64,000 nt of DNA from Lyngbya sp. HA4199-MV5 (GTDB lineage: Bacteria > Cyanobacteriota > Cyanobacteriia > Leptolyngbyales > Leptolyngbyaceae): contig JAHHHL010000010.1 of the NCBI GenBank assembly GCA_019359375.1, forward strand, positions 62,001 through 126,000. The letters are read 5' to 3'. Positions within the stretch are counted from its first letter, which is position 1, and each line of letters begins with the position of its first letter. This document shows positions 27,245 to 36,528 of this stretch, piece by piece. The position numbers and the translations under genes are program-made. The notes under the pieces were generated by a model, which was given only the letters and a program-made list of their open reading frames with translations, did no database searches and was not told where the DNA came from.

Positions 27245-28303
27245 ATGCGAATTCTGCATATCCTCAACCACATTCAGGAAATTGGCAACGGCATTGTCAA
27301 CGTTGCCGTTGATCTGGCGTGCTTGCAGGCAGAAGCGGGACATACCGTTATGGTTGCCTCTGGTGGTGGAGAGTACGATCGCCTCCTGACCCGTTACGGC
27401 GTGAAAACGGTACTGCTCGATCAGCGCCGCCAGCCGCTCAACCTGCTTCAAGCTGCGAGACAGTATCACGCGCTGGTAGAAGACCTTCAGCCAGACATTA
27501 TCCACGCTCACATGATGACGGGGATGGTTTTGGCGTGGATGTTGCGAGGCAATGCCAGTTATGGGCTGGTGTCTACCGTTCACAACGAATTTCAGCGCAG
27601 CGCGATCTTAATGGGACTTGCCGATCGCGTTCTTGCCGTGAGCCAATCGGTTGCCGATTCCATGACACAGCGAGGCATTCCTCAAGCAAAGCTAAGGGTT
27701 GTCCGTAACGGCACGCTGGGCAGTCCACGGGAACGCCTGTCAGAGTTGCCACCCGTTACCCTGCAACGACCCGCGATCGCCACCCTTGCTGGTATGTATC
27801 ACCGCAAAGGTGTCGCTGACCTCATCACCGCTTTTGAGTATATAGCCGCAGAGTTCCCGGAGGTTCATCTTTATCTGATTGGGAATGGTCCCGATCGCGT
27901 TGAGTTTGAGGCACAAGCAAGCAAAACCAACGTGGCAGACCGCATTCACTTTGAAGGCTACCAGGCAGAACCGCAGCGCTATCTCCGCAGCACCGATATT
28001 TTCGTCCTGGCATCCCGACAGGAACCGTTTGGCTTGGTGCTATCCGAAGCCCGCGAAGCTGGTTGCGCGATCGTCGCCAGCAACGTAGACGGCATCCCCG
28101 AAGCGCTGGACAATGGCAAAGCAGGCATTCTTGTACCAGCGGCAAATCCCCCAGCACTGGCAGAGGCGATCGCCCCCTTGCTACGTGATCCTGAGTTGTT
28201 GCAGGACTGGAAAGCGCGATCGCAGCAGAATCTCGATTGGCTCAACGTCTCACGAGTCCACACGGAAACGCTGGCAGTGTACACCGAGTTAATGGCTAAT
28301 TAG
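27245..28303 (+). CDS. Glycosyltransferase family 4
   Basis: A 352-residue GT4: MRILHILNHIQEIGNGIVNVAVDLACLQ, IIHAHMMTGMVLAWMLR, then IATLAGMYHRKGVADLITAFEYI, VHLYLIGNGPDRVEFE, IHFEGYQAEPQRYLRSTDIFVLASRQEPFGLVLSEAREAGCAIVASNVDGIPEAL. The E-x7-E motif is complete. It closes the plus-strand polysaccharide run. The start codon follows an STRR directly, so translation initiation may depend on an unusual leader. Confidence 0.89.
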   Translation: MRILHILNHIQEIGNGIVNVAVDLACLQAEAGHTVMVASGGGEYDRLLTRYGVKTVLLDQRRQPLNLLQAARQYHALVEDLQPDIIHAHMMTGMVLAWMLRGNASYGLVSTVHNEFQRSAILMGLADRVLAVSQSVADSMTQRGIPQAKLRVVRNGTLGSPRERLSELPPVTLQRPAIATLAGMYHRKGVADLITAFEYIAAEFPEVHLYLIGNGPDRVEFEAQASKTNVADRIHFEGYQAEPQRYLRSTDIFVLASRQEPFGLVLSEAREAGCAIVASNVDGIPEALDNGKAGILVPAANPPALAEAIAPLLRDPELLQDWKARSQQNLDWLNVSRVHTETLAVYTELMAN

Positions 28304-28356
28304 AGGCAAAAAGCTAGAGTGCCTATTTAGTCTGGGTTTCAGGGCAATATGATAGG

Positions 28357-30327
28357 ATGCCGCACGTCTCTCGGCTCAACCCTCTACCTATGCTATTGCG
28401 TCGATCGCTCCTTGTAGCCCTACTTACCAGTTTTCCTGCTGTTGCCCTGTTGTATCAACCATCAGTAGCAACTACGGCTGAATCTATTCAGGTGTTCTCT
28501 CCTGCCAGAACGTACCAACTGGCACAAATTGAGCTACCCAAATTCCTTCCAAGCGCACAATTAGACGTTACGAGTATCGGCTTGTTGGACACCCCTCTTG
28601 TAAGCATTGCTTATGGGTACTACCGCATTAACCAACGGGAGAAATTTGCGATCGCCCTGGCAAAACTTGATCGCTATGCCCAAAATCGTTTGTTATTACG
28701 GATTGCAGGAACATCAAATTGGCAAGACGTGCAAGCGGTAGAAAACCTGATTGCAGAATTCCTTCCACAAGGCGATCGCAATTTTTTCTTAGACAGCATT
28801 TATTACTGGATGGTGCAAAGGCTGCTAGAGCAAAATCGCGTGGATGAAGCCGCCAGCCTGGTGCTAACGAAAATGGCGCATACTGACCTTTCCGATTCGT
28901 CAAATGCATTCAAAAATCTAGTCAATGCCTATCTGAGACAAAATCGCTTGCGGGAAGCGTTGGAAATGATTAAACAATTCGATGCCCTACAAGACCGTTG
29001 GCTGGCAACCAAACAGCTTGTGCGAAGAAATAAGGATTGGCAGAATGAAAATTACCAGAGTTTAATCGGCTATTACCTGGCCAAGCAGCAGTACAAAAAC
29101 GCCTTTGAGATAGCACAACGGTTACAAAGCCCCAATCTTCTCGAAGGTGGTGAAAATCTTAAGCCATCCACTGATCAAATGAAAGCACTGCTCAAAATTG
29201 CTGCAACCTGTTCTGATCGCTGTAGTAATGAAGGTCGTCAGGTTCGCAATCAAGCCTTAAAGCGGGTTGAGATGTTGGCAGTGCAGTTTGAAGATGTGGA
29301 CGATCGGGTGGAATATCTTGCGGCTGTCGCAATGGGCTATAGCAAAGCTGGGCAAAAAACCAAAGCCGATCAGGTATTTGCTCAGGCGCTTCAGCTCGTC
29401 CCCAAAATCACATCACGCTTTCCTGACAATGTGGCGGGCATTCAGGCACAGGCGATCGCAGAGATTGCCAGCTATCAGGCAGGCGCGGGTAATCTCACTC
29501 AAGCACTCAAGCTTACTAACCAATTGGCAAAAGAGGATGAAAATCAGACAGCACTTTTGTTGGGTATTGCTAATCTTTACACTCGTCAGGGCAACCAGAA
29601 ACGCTCTGCCGAACTGTACAGTCGGGTGATGCGGGAAGGGGGTAAGAAAGCGATCAGGGCGGTTGTAAGAAGCTATCTAGAGATCAACAAAGAGCAGCAG
29701 GCAATCCAACTCATCCGGCAGATGCAAGACTCCAACGACAAACAGTGGGAACTGATGCAGTTGTCCAAGTTCTATCAAGCGAAAAGAAACCGCACTCAAG
29801 CTCTGGCATTCCTCAACGAAGCCGCTACGCTCTTTCCTGAAAAACTCGATCGCGACCAGTACTATCAAGAGTACCTGTTGCGCAATATGCTGGAGACCGT
29901 TGAAACCTATCGCAAGTTAAACGATTTGAACGGCGCTGAACAGTTGCTCGATCGCATTCTTAGCCTTGCAAATCAATTCTCTAAGACCCCTTCACGCAGA
30001 TCTGCGGAGACTGATTTACAATCCGCCGCGCTCTACGAGGTTGCAACAGCTTATGCTCAACTTGGCAAGCTTGCGAAAGCGGTGACGATCGTACCCACTA
30101 TTCGTGATTTGAGCGTTCAAGATCGGGCAAGACTAGAAGTTGTCAACAGCTATCTTGATGCAAACACCCCTGATCAGTCACTTGCACTAGCGCGATCGAT
30201 TCAAAAACCTGAGATTCAAGCCACTGCATTCACCGACACCGCCCACTACTTTAGCCGCAACCAACAGCCAGAAAAGGCTTTATCGCTATTAGATGCCGCT
30301 TTCAATCTCGCGCAACCAACTCGGTAA
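28357..30327 (+). CDS. Secreted helical-repeat (TPR-like) protein of unknown function
   Basis: A 656-residue protein with an N-terminal signal sequence (LLRRSLLVALLTSFPAVALLY). Almost entirely helical TPR/SEL-like repeats follow, e.g. VDEAASLVLTKMAH, LREALEMIKQF, AGNLTQALKLTNQLAK, QPEKALSLLDAAFNLAQ. Alanine- and leucine-rich helix pairs of about 34 residues support a protein-protein scaffold in the periplasm or at the outer membrane. It follows the polysaccharide genes by 53 bases and could help assemble the export complex; that is inference. A start at the internal Met (28390) would give a shorter signal peptide. Confidence 0.72.
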   Translation: MPHVSRLNPLPMLLRRSLLVALLTSFPAVALLYQPSVATTAESIQVFSPARTYQLAQIELPKFLPSAQLDVTSIGLLDTPLVSIAYGYYRINQREKFAIALAKLDRYAQNRLLLRIAGTSNWQDVQAVENLIAEFLPQGDRNFFLDSIYYWMVQRLLEQNRVDEAASLVLTKMAHTDLSDSSNAFKNLVNAYLRQNRLREALEMIKQFDALQDRWLATKQLVRRNKDWQNENYQSLIGYYLAKQQYKNAFEIAQRLQSPNLLEGGENLKPSTDQMKALLKIAATCSDRCSNEGRQVRNQALKRVEMLAVQFEDVDDRVEYLAAVAMGYSKAGQKTKADQVFAQALQLVPKITSRFPDNVAGIQAQAIAEIASYQAGAGNLTQALKLTNQLAKEDENQTALLLGIANLYTRQGNQKRSAELYSRVMREGGKKAIRAVVRSYLEINKEQQAIQLIRQMQDSNDKQWELMQLSKFYQAKRNRTQALAFLNEAATLFPEKLDRDQYYQEYLLRNMLETVETYRKLNDLNGAEQLLDRILSLANQFSKTPSRRSAETDLQSAALYEVATAYAQLGKLAKAVTIVPTIRDLSVQDRARLEVVNSYLDANTPDQSLALARSIQKPEIQATAFTDTAHYFSRNQQPEKALSLLDAAFNLAQPTR

Positions 30328-30405
30328 GAAGGCGCAGCATTGGTCGGTCAATGATGATGCTACATCTTATCCCTTTTCCTTCTGACCCCTCTCTCCTCAC
30401 GTCCA

Positions 30406-31515
30406 CTATGTCCAATACAGCACCTTTGCTTGCGGAAAGCGTCGGGCAATCTCTTGCTCAAAAAAGCTCCGCAGCGTCTTCATCATTTCGGCAGGGTAAA
30501 CGTACTTGGTGCCGCCAAACTTATTTCGCTTCACGCTGCGGGTAGATTCGTCCAAATCAAGCGTCGTTTTGGGATACCAACTGAGCAGCACATCCTTGGA
30601 ACCGGGGGTAAAGCGATGGGAAATTAGCTCGAAGGTCAGGTCACAATCAAAATCAAGTGCAGCTTCGATCGCGTCAAACAACTGACTGTAATGGGTCTGC
30701 CAATCCTCGATCGGCATAATGGGCGCGATCACCAGCCCGATAGGATAGCCACCGCCACCCTGCGATCGTGGTAAGCCCAGCTTCCGCAAAGCCTGCAAGC
30801 GCTTAGTGACGGATGCCGTGCCGCCTTCAAGCTTCTGGGCGATCGGCGCGGCATTCACGCTTACCCGGCAGCGTGTGTGTCCGTTATGCGGTAAAGCAAG
30901 CAGATGATCGACACCATCAAACTTGGAGACCCAGCGAAGATGAGCATCAGGGCGAGTGCCAAAGTAGCGGATACATTCGGCAAGGCTACCTGTCAAATGC
31001 TCAATGCCCAGCGGATCGGTGTAGCAACTGACTTCATAGGAAGTCTCCTGACCAGGACGCTCGTAGGCTGCCAGATTCTCTAAGATCTGTAGCAGATTAG
31101 CGTATGCCCGAATCACCGGAGGACCTTGCAAGCTACCTGCCAGATAGCAGTATTGACAGTGAGCCGGACAGCCTTCTGCCAGGTGAAACTGCCAGTCTGC
31201 CGAGGGTGGAATGGGGCTGAGTTTGAAGTGGCTGGGTGGCGCAACGACAACAGCAAGGGTGCGCTTGGCGATCGCATACGTCTCGCGGTCATCGTCACCC
31301 CGCAACCCGGTCAGGCGATCGCGGGGTAGGGTTTCCACAAGCAGATTGAGCGCCTGCACCCGCGACAAAATTTGCTGCCCCCAGGGAAGCTCTAAGGCTG
31401 ACGGTGTGAACAAGACACGCTCAGGCAGCCACAGCCGCGCTGTAGACTCAGGCGGATGATGCGTTGAAAGGTTTGAATGCGTTAGGGGATCAAAAACGGT
31501 TGTAGGCACGATCAA
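30406..31515 (-). CDS. Radical SAM protein, spore photoproduct lyase-like family
   Basis: A 369-residue protein related to SplB, the radical SAM DNA repair enzyme of spores, in the form found in cyanobacteria. The 4Fe-4S motif is Cys116-x3-Cys120-x2-Cys123 (CPAHCQYC), preceded by WQFHLAEG. Downstream are SCYTDPLGIEHLTGSL, LRWVSKF and a C-terminal FELISHRFTPGSKDVLLSWYP, which match SPL-family proteins. Whether it repairs UV photoproducts in a non-sporulating cell is unknown; a conserved Cys equivalent to the SPL H-donor is not evident near the C-terminus. It runs opposite to the flanking genes. Confidence 0.83.
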   Translation of the reverse strand: MIVPTTVFDPLTHSNLSTHHPPESTARLWLPERVLFTPSALELPWGQQILSRVQALNLLVETLPRDRLTGLRGDDDRETYAIAKRTLAVVVAPPSHFKLSPIPPSADWQFHLAEGCPAHCQYCYLAGSLQGPPVIRAYANLLQILENLAAYERPGQETSYEVSCYTDPLGIEHLTGSLAECIRYFGTRPDAHLRWVSKFDGVDHLLALPHNGHTRCRVSVNAAPIAQKLEGGTASVTKRLQALRKLGLPRSQGGGGYPIGLVIAPIMPIEDWQTHYSQLFDAIEAALDFDCDLTFELISHRFTPGSKDVLLSWYPKTTLDLDESTRSVKRNKFGGTKYVYPAEMMKTLRSFFEQEIARRFPQAKVLYWT

Positions 31516-32339
31516 TCGCTTCTATTAAGACTCCTTCATGATAGTGATGGCGCGATCGCCCAACCCACTCACAAACGACGGATATTCACCCTGGTACTGA
31601 ACGGATCACCCATCACATTATTTCCACAAAAGCTGGCATGGGTAGAGTCGGATCAAGCGTCAAAAGTTGACTGAATGGTAGGTGCTTTATATAAAGTTCG
31701 CATAAAGTTTCTGTAAAGGCACCGTTTTGACTCTTTAAAGTCTTCTGCCTGCTTGCCATTAATTACACGCTCCAGAAGCTTTCTAGAGCAATGAATTTAT
31801 CAGCTTTAGATTGGGCGAAATTGAGTCGAGCGACTCTTTGATGAACTCAAACCAAAGAACGACGGGACGGTGTTTTACCAGTTTTCAATCATTCTAAGAA
31901 CAGTCAGAATCAAAATTTTCTTGAGTCAGAAAATATCATTCGCTAAAACGCCTATGCTCAGAGAAATTTTGTGTTTGCAACAAAACATCCCAATCTTTCA
32001 GGCTTGAATTTTACGCGCTCACTTTCTTCAGGGGTTGAGATTTCGGAAAACTCATGGTAGATATTAAACTCGGATATTGCAATTTATTGCTTTCTCCCAA
32101 TAAAGGCGTAGAATTTCACTTTTGAGGTTCACTCAGCGATCGCTGGTCTACCTTAGAGGTTGTTTGAAAAGCCTCGGTTAATACCATTAACCTCTTTATA
32201 GATTGAATCCGTGTGTTCCCAACAAACAGCTAGTTCCGTAATGTCCACTCAATGCAAATCGTACCCATCCATCTGGGTTCCAGACCCTACTGATTTGTAA
32301 GGGCAATTAACGTCCAGTTCGTTTCTTAGGGAAATTACA
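31516..32339. other. Divergent intergenic region without a recognisable gene
   Basis: About 820 AT-rich bases lie between two divergent genes. I see no coding frame with family resemblance, no array and no tRNA. Promoters for both neighbours should lie here. The frame of the downstream gene closes at a TAA at 32298, which fixes its start no earlier than that. Confidence 0.4.
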
Positions 32340-34259
32340 GTGCCAGATTCCAATGTCGCAGTGGCAACGAGCAGCTCTGCTCTGAGTACAAGCGTCAGCG
32401 CGAGTGCAATCGCCGCTTCTACCCTAACCACTCAACCCAACAGCCTAGCGACAACGACTAGCCTTGCCTCTAGCAGCCCTACCACCGCCGCTGCGCCGAT
32501 CGCCACAGCTCCCAAACCTGGGCTACAGGCACAGTATTATCAGGGCAAAAATTTCGCTAATCTCAAGTGGACAGAAATTGACCCAACGGTGAATTTTACG
32601 TGGGGAACCAACGCTCCTAATTCGATCGTGCCTGCGGATGGGTTTGCCGTGCGATGGACAGGGAAAGTCCTGGCTAAAACGTCGGAAGCGTATACCTTCT
32701 ACACGCGATCGGACGATGGCATCCGCCTATGGGTGAATGGTCAACTGCTGATTGACAACTGGACAGACCACGATGTCACCGAAAACAGTGGCGCGATCGC
32801 CCTTGCCGCCGGACAAGCCTACGACATCAAGCTGGAATATTACGACAGCACAGGCGGCGCAACCGCTCAACTTCTGTGGTCTAGCCCCACACAAGCCAAA
32901 GAAATTATTCCCGCCAGTCAACTGTTTCAGGGGAATAGCACCGTTGTATTTGCCACAGGTGCAACCGCCAGAAGCGCCAGTTCTTTTGTGGATTCGATCG
33001 GCATCAATACCCACCTTCGCTACTACGACACCGCCTATGGCAACTATGCGCTGATCAAACAAAGCCTGCTTGACCTGGGCATTCGTCATATCCGCGATGG
33101 CGGCACTGACCCCACTTGGATACAGCGCATCAACGAATTAGGCAGTCTTGGTATTAAGTCAACTCTGGTAATTGACCCCAATATTGGCGTTGGTCCCGAT
33201 GCCTCTTACGACATCAAACCCCCTGGCTATACGGTAGTCAACTACGTCAAAAATTTGGTGGCAAACGGGGTAGAAGCCGTTGAGATCCTGAATGAATTTG
33301 ACCTGTTCTCCAGCCTTTATGTGTACAGCCGCAATGGTCAACCCGTCACAGACAATGGCTGGATCAGTTACCTGCGAGACTTCACACGCGATGTCTACAC
33401 AGCCTTGAATGCCGATCCTGCCACTGCCAACATTCCCGTCATTGGACCTTCATTTGTGTACGCTAACTCCAGTAGTGCTGTGGGCGATTTGAGCCAGTGG
33501 GTCGATTACGGCAGCTTCCACCCCTACAACAACCCCAAAAACCCCGGTGACGGTAGTCTTGCTAAGGACTACTATCTGCGATCGACCGCCTTTGGCAACA
33601 AACCCCTGATCGCCACAGAGGTCGGATACTCCACAGGTAGCGCTCTGTCCGATCGTCCAGTCACAGAAGCCGTCCAGGGTAAATATCTTCCCCGCCTCTT
33701 TCTGGAAAGCTTCAATCAGGGCGCTCCTCGCACCTTTTCTTACGAGCTAATTGATCAGAAAGCAGACCCCAACAACAGCGAAAACAACTACGGTATCCTC
33801 CGCAGCGACGGCACCCCCAAACCCGCTTACACGGCGCTAAAAAATCTGATCAGCCTGCTGAACGATCCCCTACCCGCACCAGCCATCCCAGCAACACCCG
33901 CGACACCAGTAGTCGTGCCACCTGCAACACCCACGTTAGGTACACTCAACTACTCGATCGGTGGCAATACGCAAAACATCCACCACACGCTGTTGGAGAA
34001 GCGCAATGGTGACTTCTACCTGGTTCTTTGGCTGGAAGTACCCAGCACCGATCAACCCGCTGTCCAGAATGTCACCTTAAACTTCAACACTCCGTTAGGA
34101 GAAGCGACTGCCTATGCCCCCAACCAATCGATCGCACCCGTTGCTACCTTTGCAGCACCCACGCAGCTAACCCTTGGGGTGACAGACTCGCCCATGGTGA
34201 TCAAACTATCAGCACCGCCAAAAGCCGTCACCCCTGCTGCTGTCACACCCCTAGTTTAG
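32340..34259 (+). CDS. PA14-domain glycoside hydrolase (clan A-like TIM barrel)
   Basis: A 639-residue multidomain protein. The first 55 residues are Ser/Thr/Ala-rich low complexity. A PA14 carbohydrate-binding domain follows (about 60-200: GLQAQYYQGKNF, YTFYTRSDDGIRLWVNGQLLIDNW). Then comes a (beta/alpha)8 hydrolase-like domain (about 215-515), with the acid/base candidate Glu319 in EILNEFD and the nucleophile candidate Glu427 in LIATEVGYSTG. A proline/threonine linker and a C-terminal beta-sandwich segment end it. The start is GTG 32340 behind AGGGAA; no signal peptide is visible, odd for a PA14 protein. It could trim the polysaccharide made by the neighbouring locus (inference). Confidence 0.82.
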   Translation: MPDSNVAVATSSSALSTSVSASAIAASTLTTQPNSLATTTSLASSSPTTAAAPIATAPKPGLQAQYYQGKNFANLKWTEIDPTVNFTWGTNAPNSIVPADGFAVRWTGKVLAKTSEAYTFYTRSDDGIRLWVNGQLLIDNWTDHDVTENSGAIALAAGQAYDIKLEYYDSTGGATAQLLWSSPTQAKEIIPASQLFQGNSTVVFATGATARSASSFVDSIGINTHLRYYDTAYGNYALIKQSLLDLGIRHIRDGGTDPTWIQRINELGSLGIKSTLVIDPNIGVGPDASYDIKPPGYTVVNYVKNLVANGVEAVEILNEFDLFSSLYVYSRNGQPVTDNGWISYLRDFTRDVYTALNADPATANIPVIGPSFVYANSSSAVGDLSQWVDYGSFHPYNNPKNPGDGSLAKDYYLRSTAFGNKPLIATEVGYSTGSALSDRPVTEAVQGKYLPRLFLESFNQGAPRTFSYELIDQKADPNNSENNYGILRSDGTPKPAYTALKNLISLLNDPLPAPAIPATPATPVVVPPATPTLGTLNYSIGGNTQNIHHTLLEKRNGDFYLVLWLEVPSTDQPAVQNVTLNFNTPLGEATAYAPNQSIAPVATFAAPTQLTLGVTDSPMVIKLSAPPKAVTPAAVTPLV

Positions 34260-34351
34260 GGTCTCTCCAGGCAATCTTCGGCTAGCAGTCAGCAGCAGAA
34301 AAACAAATCGGCAGTGCAATCTCGCAGCACTGCTCTGAAATGCCGCTATTC

Positions 34352-34379
34352 ACACTCTACACCCCACACCCTATACCCT
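34352..34379 (+). repeat. STRR heptamer array AYACYCY x4
   Basis: Four degenerate heptamers (ACACTCT, ACACCCC, ACACCCT, ATACCCT) lie about 90 bases after the PA14 gene and 160 bases before the first DnaA box. Confidence 0.75.
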
Positions 34380-34541
34380 CTTCATTGTTAGGGTACTGAA
34401 CCCGCGTGAATGATTAGCATAAGAACCCTCTGAGCAACCCATCTAACCATTGAAGGGGCGAAGGCTGATGCTTTTGTCCCCTTTCTCATTTCAACGATCG
34501 CTCACCGATCAGCCGCACTTATGAGTAGAGCAGAGACGGGG

Positions 34542-34820
34542 TGTGGAGAAGTTTTGCTGTTTTTGGAGAAGATCTAAATTTTTATCAAGCTTTTTGATAA
34601 CGCAACGTAAAGCGATCGAACGCGTGTGGAAAACCTTAAACTTTTCTGTGGAAAACGATGTGGAAAACCTGTACAGAACTCAGGGCGATCGGGGGAAAGG
34701 CAATTAAGTATAAATACTCTGTGCAAAGATTGGGCATTTTTCCACAGGTTTTCCACAGGTTTAAAGCTATCTCAAAGAATTGACCAGTCGCCGTTTATGC
34801 GTTTCTCCACATTTTCCACA
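34542..34820. other. oriC: Putative chromosomal replication origin (oriC), DnaA-box cluster upstream of dnaN
   Basis: Six perfect 9-mers TTTTCCACA occur within 200 bases. Three are on the minus strand (34625-34633, 34647-34655, 34659-34667) and three on the plus strand (34738-34746, 34749-34757, 34812-34820). Two TTCTCCACA variants lie at 34542-34550 (minus) and 34803-34811 (plus). The two groups point towards each other across an AT-containing spacer (34668-34737). TTTTCCACA is the DnaA box form reported for cyanobacteria, and the cyanobacterial origin commonly lies next to dnaN, as here. The density in an otherwise gene-free region makes this a strong call, though function is not shown by sequence alone. 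Confidence 0.88.
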
Positions 34821-35067
34821 GCCCCTACTACTACTGTTTAAATAAGAATTACTTAAGTCCGGATCAGAGACAAGACCAAAATTTGACGTAAAAAACCAGG
34901 GTAGATTGTTCAAAACAAGGGTGCTAACATACGCAGACAACGCTCTCAACACGCTACAGATAGCGTCTGCCTTCTCAATCTTCCGTCTTCAAACCCCAAG
35001 CTTTCCGCTGGCTCAAGCTTCTTCCGCCTCTCTCACCACTCCTTCCTCACACAAAGGTCAACCTCCC

Positions 35068-36237
35068 ATGAAACTGGTTTGCTCTCAAAACAGCCTCAGC
35101 ACCAACCTTTCCCTCGTCAGCCGCGCTGTTTCGTCTCGCCCCAGCCACCCAGTTCTGGCAAATATTTTGTTGGTTGCTGACGACGAGCTTCAGCAAATCA
35201 GGCTCAGTGCATTTGACCTCAGCCTGGGCATCCAGACCAGTTTTCCGGCAGACATTGTAGTGGGTGGCAAGCTGACCCTGCCAGCGAAACTGCTCACCGA
35301 TATTGTCTCGCGTTTACCTGAGGGCGATATCACCCTGGAGAATGAAACCGACGACCCGACCGATGCAAACTTTTTGACCACGTTGACCTGTGCCTCCGGT
35401 CGCTATCAGGTGCGCGGGATGTCAGCCGACGAGTTTCCCGAACTACCTGTGGTGGAAGGGGGCGAAGTCGCTCATCTGCCCGTCGAAAGCCTGATTGAAG
35501 GGCTGCGGAGTTCGTTATTTTCTGCCAGTAGCGACGAAACCAAGCAAGTGTTGACAGGAGTTCACCTCACCATGCAGCCCGATGGCTTGGAGTTTGCTGC
35601 CACAGACGGTCATCGCCTTACGGTCGTTCAAACGGTGAATGCAGACGCGGTTGAAGCTGATACCAAAACGGCGAAAGTTGCAGACAATGCCCTGGATGTG
35701 ACCATTCCCGCCAAGGCGCTGCAAGAACTGACCAAAATGCTAGAACGGCAAACGGGTAGCGATGTAGCAGTTCACTTCGACCAGAGCCAGGTGGTGTTTG
35801 AGTGGACAGATCAACGCCTCACCAGTCGTCTCTTAGAGGGGCAATATCCCAACTACCGCCAACTCGTGCCCCGTCAATTTTCACGCCAAATTACAGCAGA
35901 ACGACGGCTCCTGCTGGGTGCTCTAGAGCGTATTGCAGTGCTGGCAGACCAGAAGAACAACATTGTCAAACTGACGTTGGATAGCACCAATCAACTGCTG
36001 TCCTTGTCGGTAGACGCGCAGGATGTGGGCAGCGGTAAAGAAACCATTCCCGCCCAGATTACAGGCGATGACCTGGATGTAGCGTTTAACGTGAAGTACC
36101 TGATGGATGGCTTGAAGACGATCGCCACCACCGAAATCCAGATCCAGTTAAATACAGCCACCAGCCCAGCGATCGTCACCCCCCTCGGCAGCATCAAAAT
36201 GACCTACCTCGTCATGCCTGTACAAGTGAGGAGTTGA
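35068..36237 (+). CDS. dnaN: DNA polymerase III beta subunit (sliding clamp)
   Basis: The 389-residue sliding clamp that tethers the replicative polymerase. It begins MKLVCSQNSLSTNLSLVSRAVSSRPSHPVL, the standard clamp start. It contains GKLTLPAKLLTDIVSRLP, FAATDGHRLTVV, VFEWTDQRLTSRLLEGQYPNYRQLVP and ends IKMTYLVMPVQVRS. Three similar clamp domains fit the length. ATG 35068 is fixed by this N-terminus; the open frame back to 34906 is leader. Placement right after the DnaA-box cluster is typical of cyanobacterial origins. Confidence 0.97.
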   Translation: MKLVCSQNSLSTNLSLVSRAVSSRPSHPVLANILLVADDELQQIRLSAFDLSLGIQTSFPADIVVGGKLTLPAKLLTDIVSRLPEGDITLENETDDPTDANFLTTLTCASGRYQVRGMSADEFPELPVVEGGEVAHLPVESLIEGLRSSLFSASSDETKQVLTGVHLTMQPDGLEFAATDGHRLTVVQTVNADAVEADTKTAKVADNALDVTIPAKALQELTKMLERQTGSDVAVHFDQSQVVFEWTDQRLTSRLLEGQYPNYRQLVPRQFSRQITAERRLLLGALERIAVLADQKNNIVKLTLDSTNQLLSLSVDAQDVGSGKETIPAQITGDDLDVAFNVKYLMDGLKTIATTEIQIQLNTATSPAIVTPLGSIKMTYLVMPVQVRS

Positions 36238-36390
36238 TTTGTAGAACAACAACGTAAACAAAGTACCAAATCAGATTTTTCAGATACTTTGTAGACACAC
36301 AATTATAAGTCCGTCATTACTGTAAACAATGTCTTTGATGCAGGATGTAAGCATGGTAGCGCTTGACTCTTCATAATAGTTAAGCCAAAA

Positions 36391-36433
36391 AGCGAAGGCA
36401 AGCGTTGATTGCAGATCAACACTTACCTTCGCT
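36391..36433 (+). terminator. Long hairpin between dnaN and the tRNA-like gene
   Basis: Arms 36391-36409 and 36415-36433 (AGCGAAGGCAAGCGTTGAT and its near-perfect complement, two mismatches) enclose a 5-base loop. This is strong enough to terminate dnaN transcription, although only GAAAAGTTTT follows rather than a clean T-run. It ends ten bases before the tRNA-like gene. Confidence 0.6.
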
Positions 36434-36442
36434 GAAAAGTTT

Positions 36443-36528
36443 TGGGGTGTGGCGGAATTAGCAGACGCACCGGACTCCTAATCCGGCAACCTGGCAGGGT
36501 TTTGTGGGTGCAAGTCCCACCACTCCCA
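36443..36528 (+). tRNA. Atypical class II tRNA-like gene with anticodon CCU (Arg codon AGG) on a Leu-type scaffold
   Basis: The cloverleaf can be folded. The acceptor has six pairs (36444-36449 with 36521-36526) but a T-C mismatch at position 1-72. The D arm GCG...CGC is of tRNA-Leu type. The anticodon stem CCGGA/TCCGG carries loop CTCCTAA, giving anticodon CCT. A 17-nt variable region can form a stem (class II). The T arm is GTGGG/CCCAC with loop TGCAAGT. The usual GG of the D loop is AG. The loop is Arg-like while the long variable arm belongs to Leu/Ser/Tyr tRNAs. No CCA is encoded. It may be a true but unusual tRNA or a decaying one. It sits 270 bases before a phage-type gene. Confidence 0.72.

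Noticed and set aside
34906-35067. N-terminal extension of dnaN
   Set aside because: The clamp N-terminus MKLVCSQNSL begins at 35068; upstream codons have no clamp similarity.
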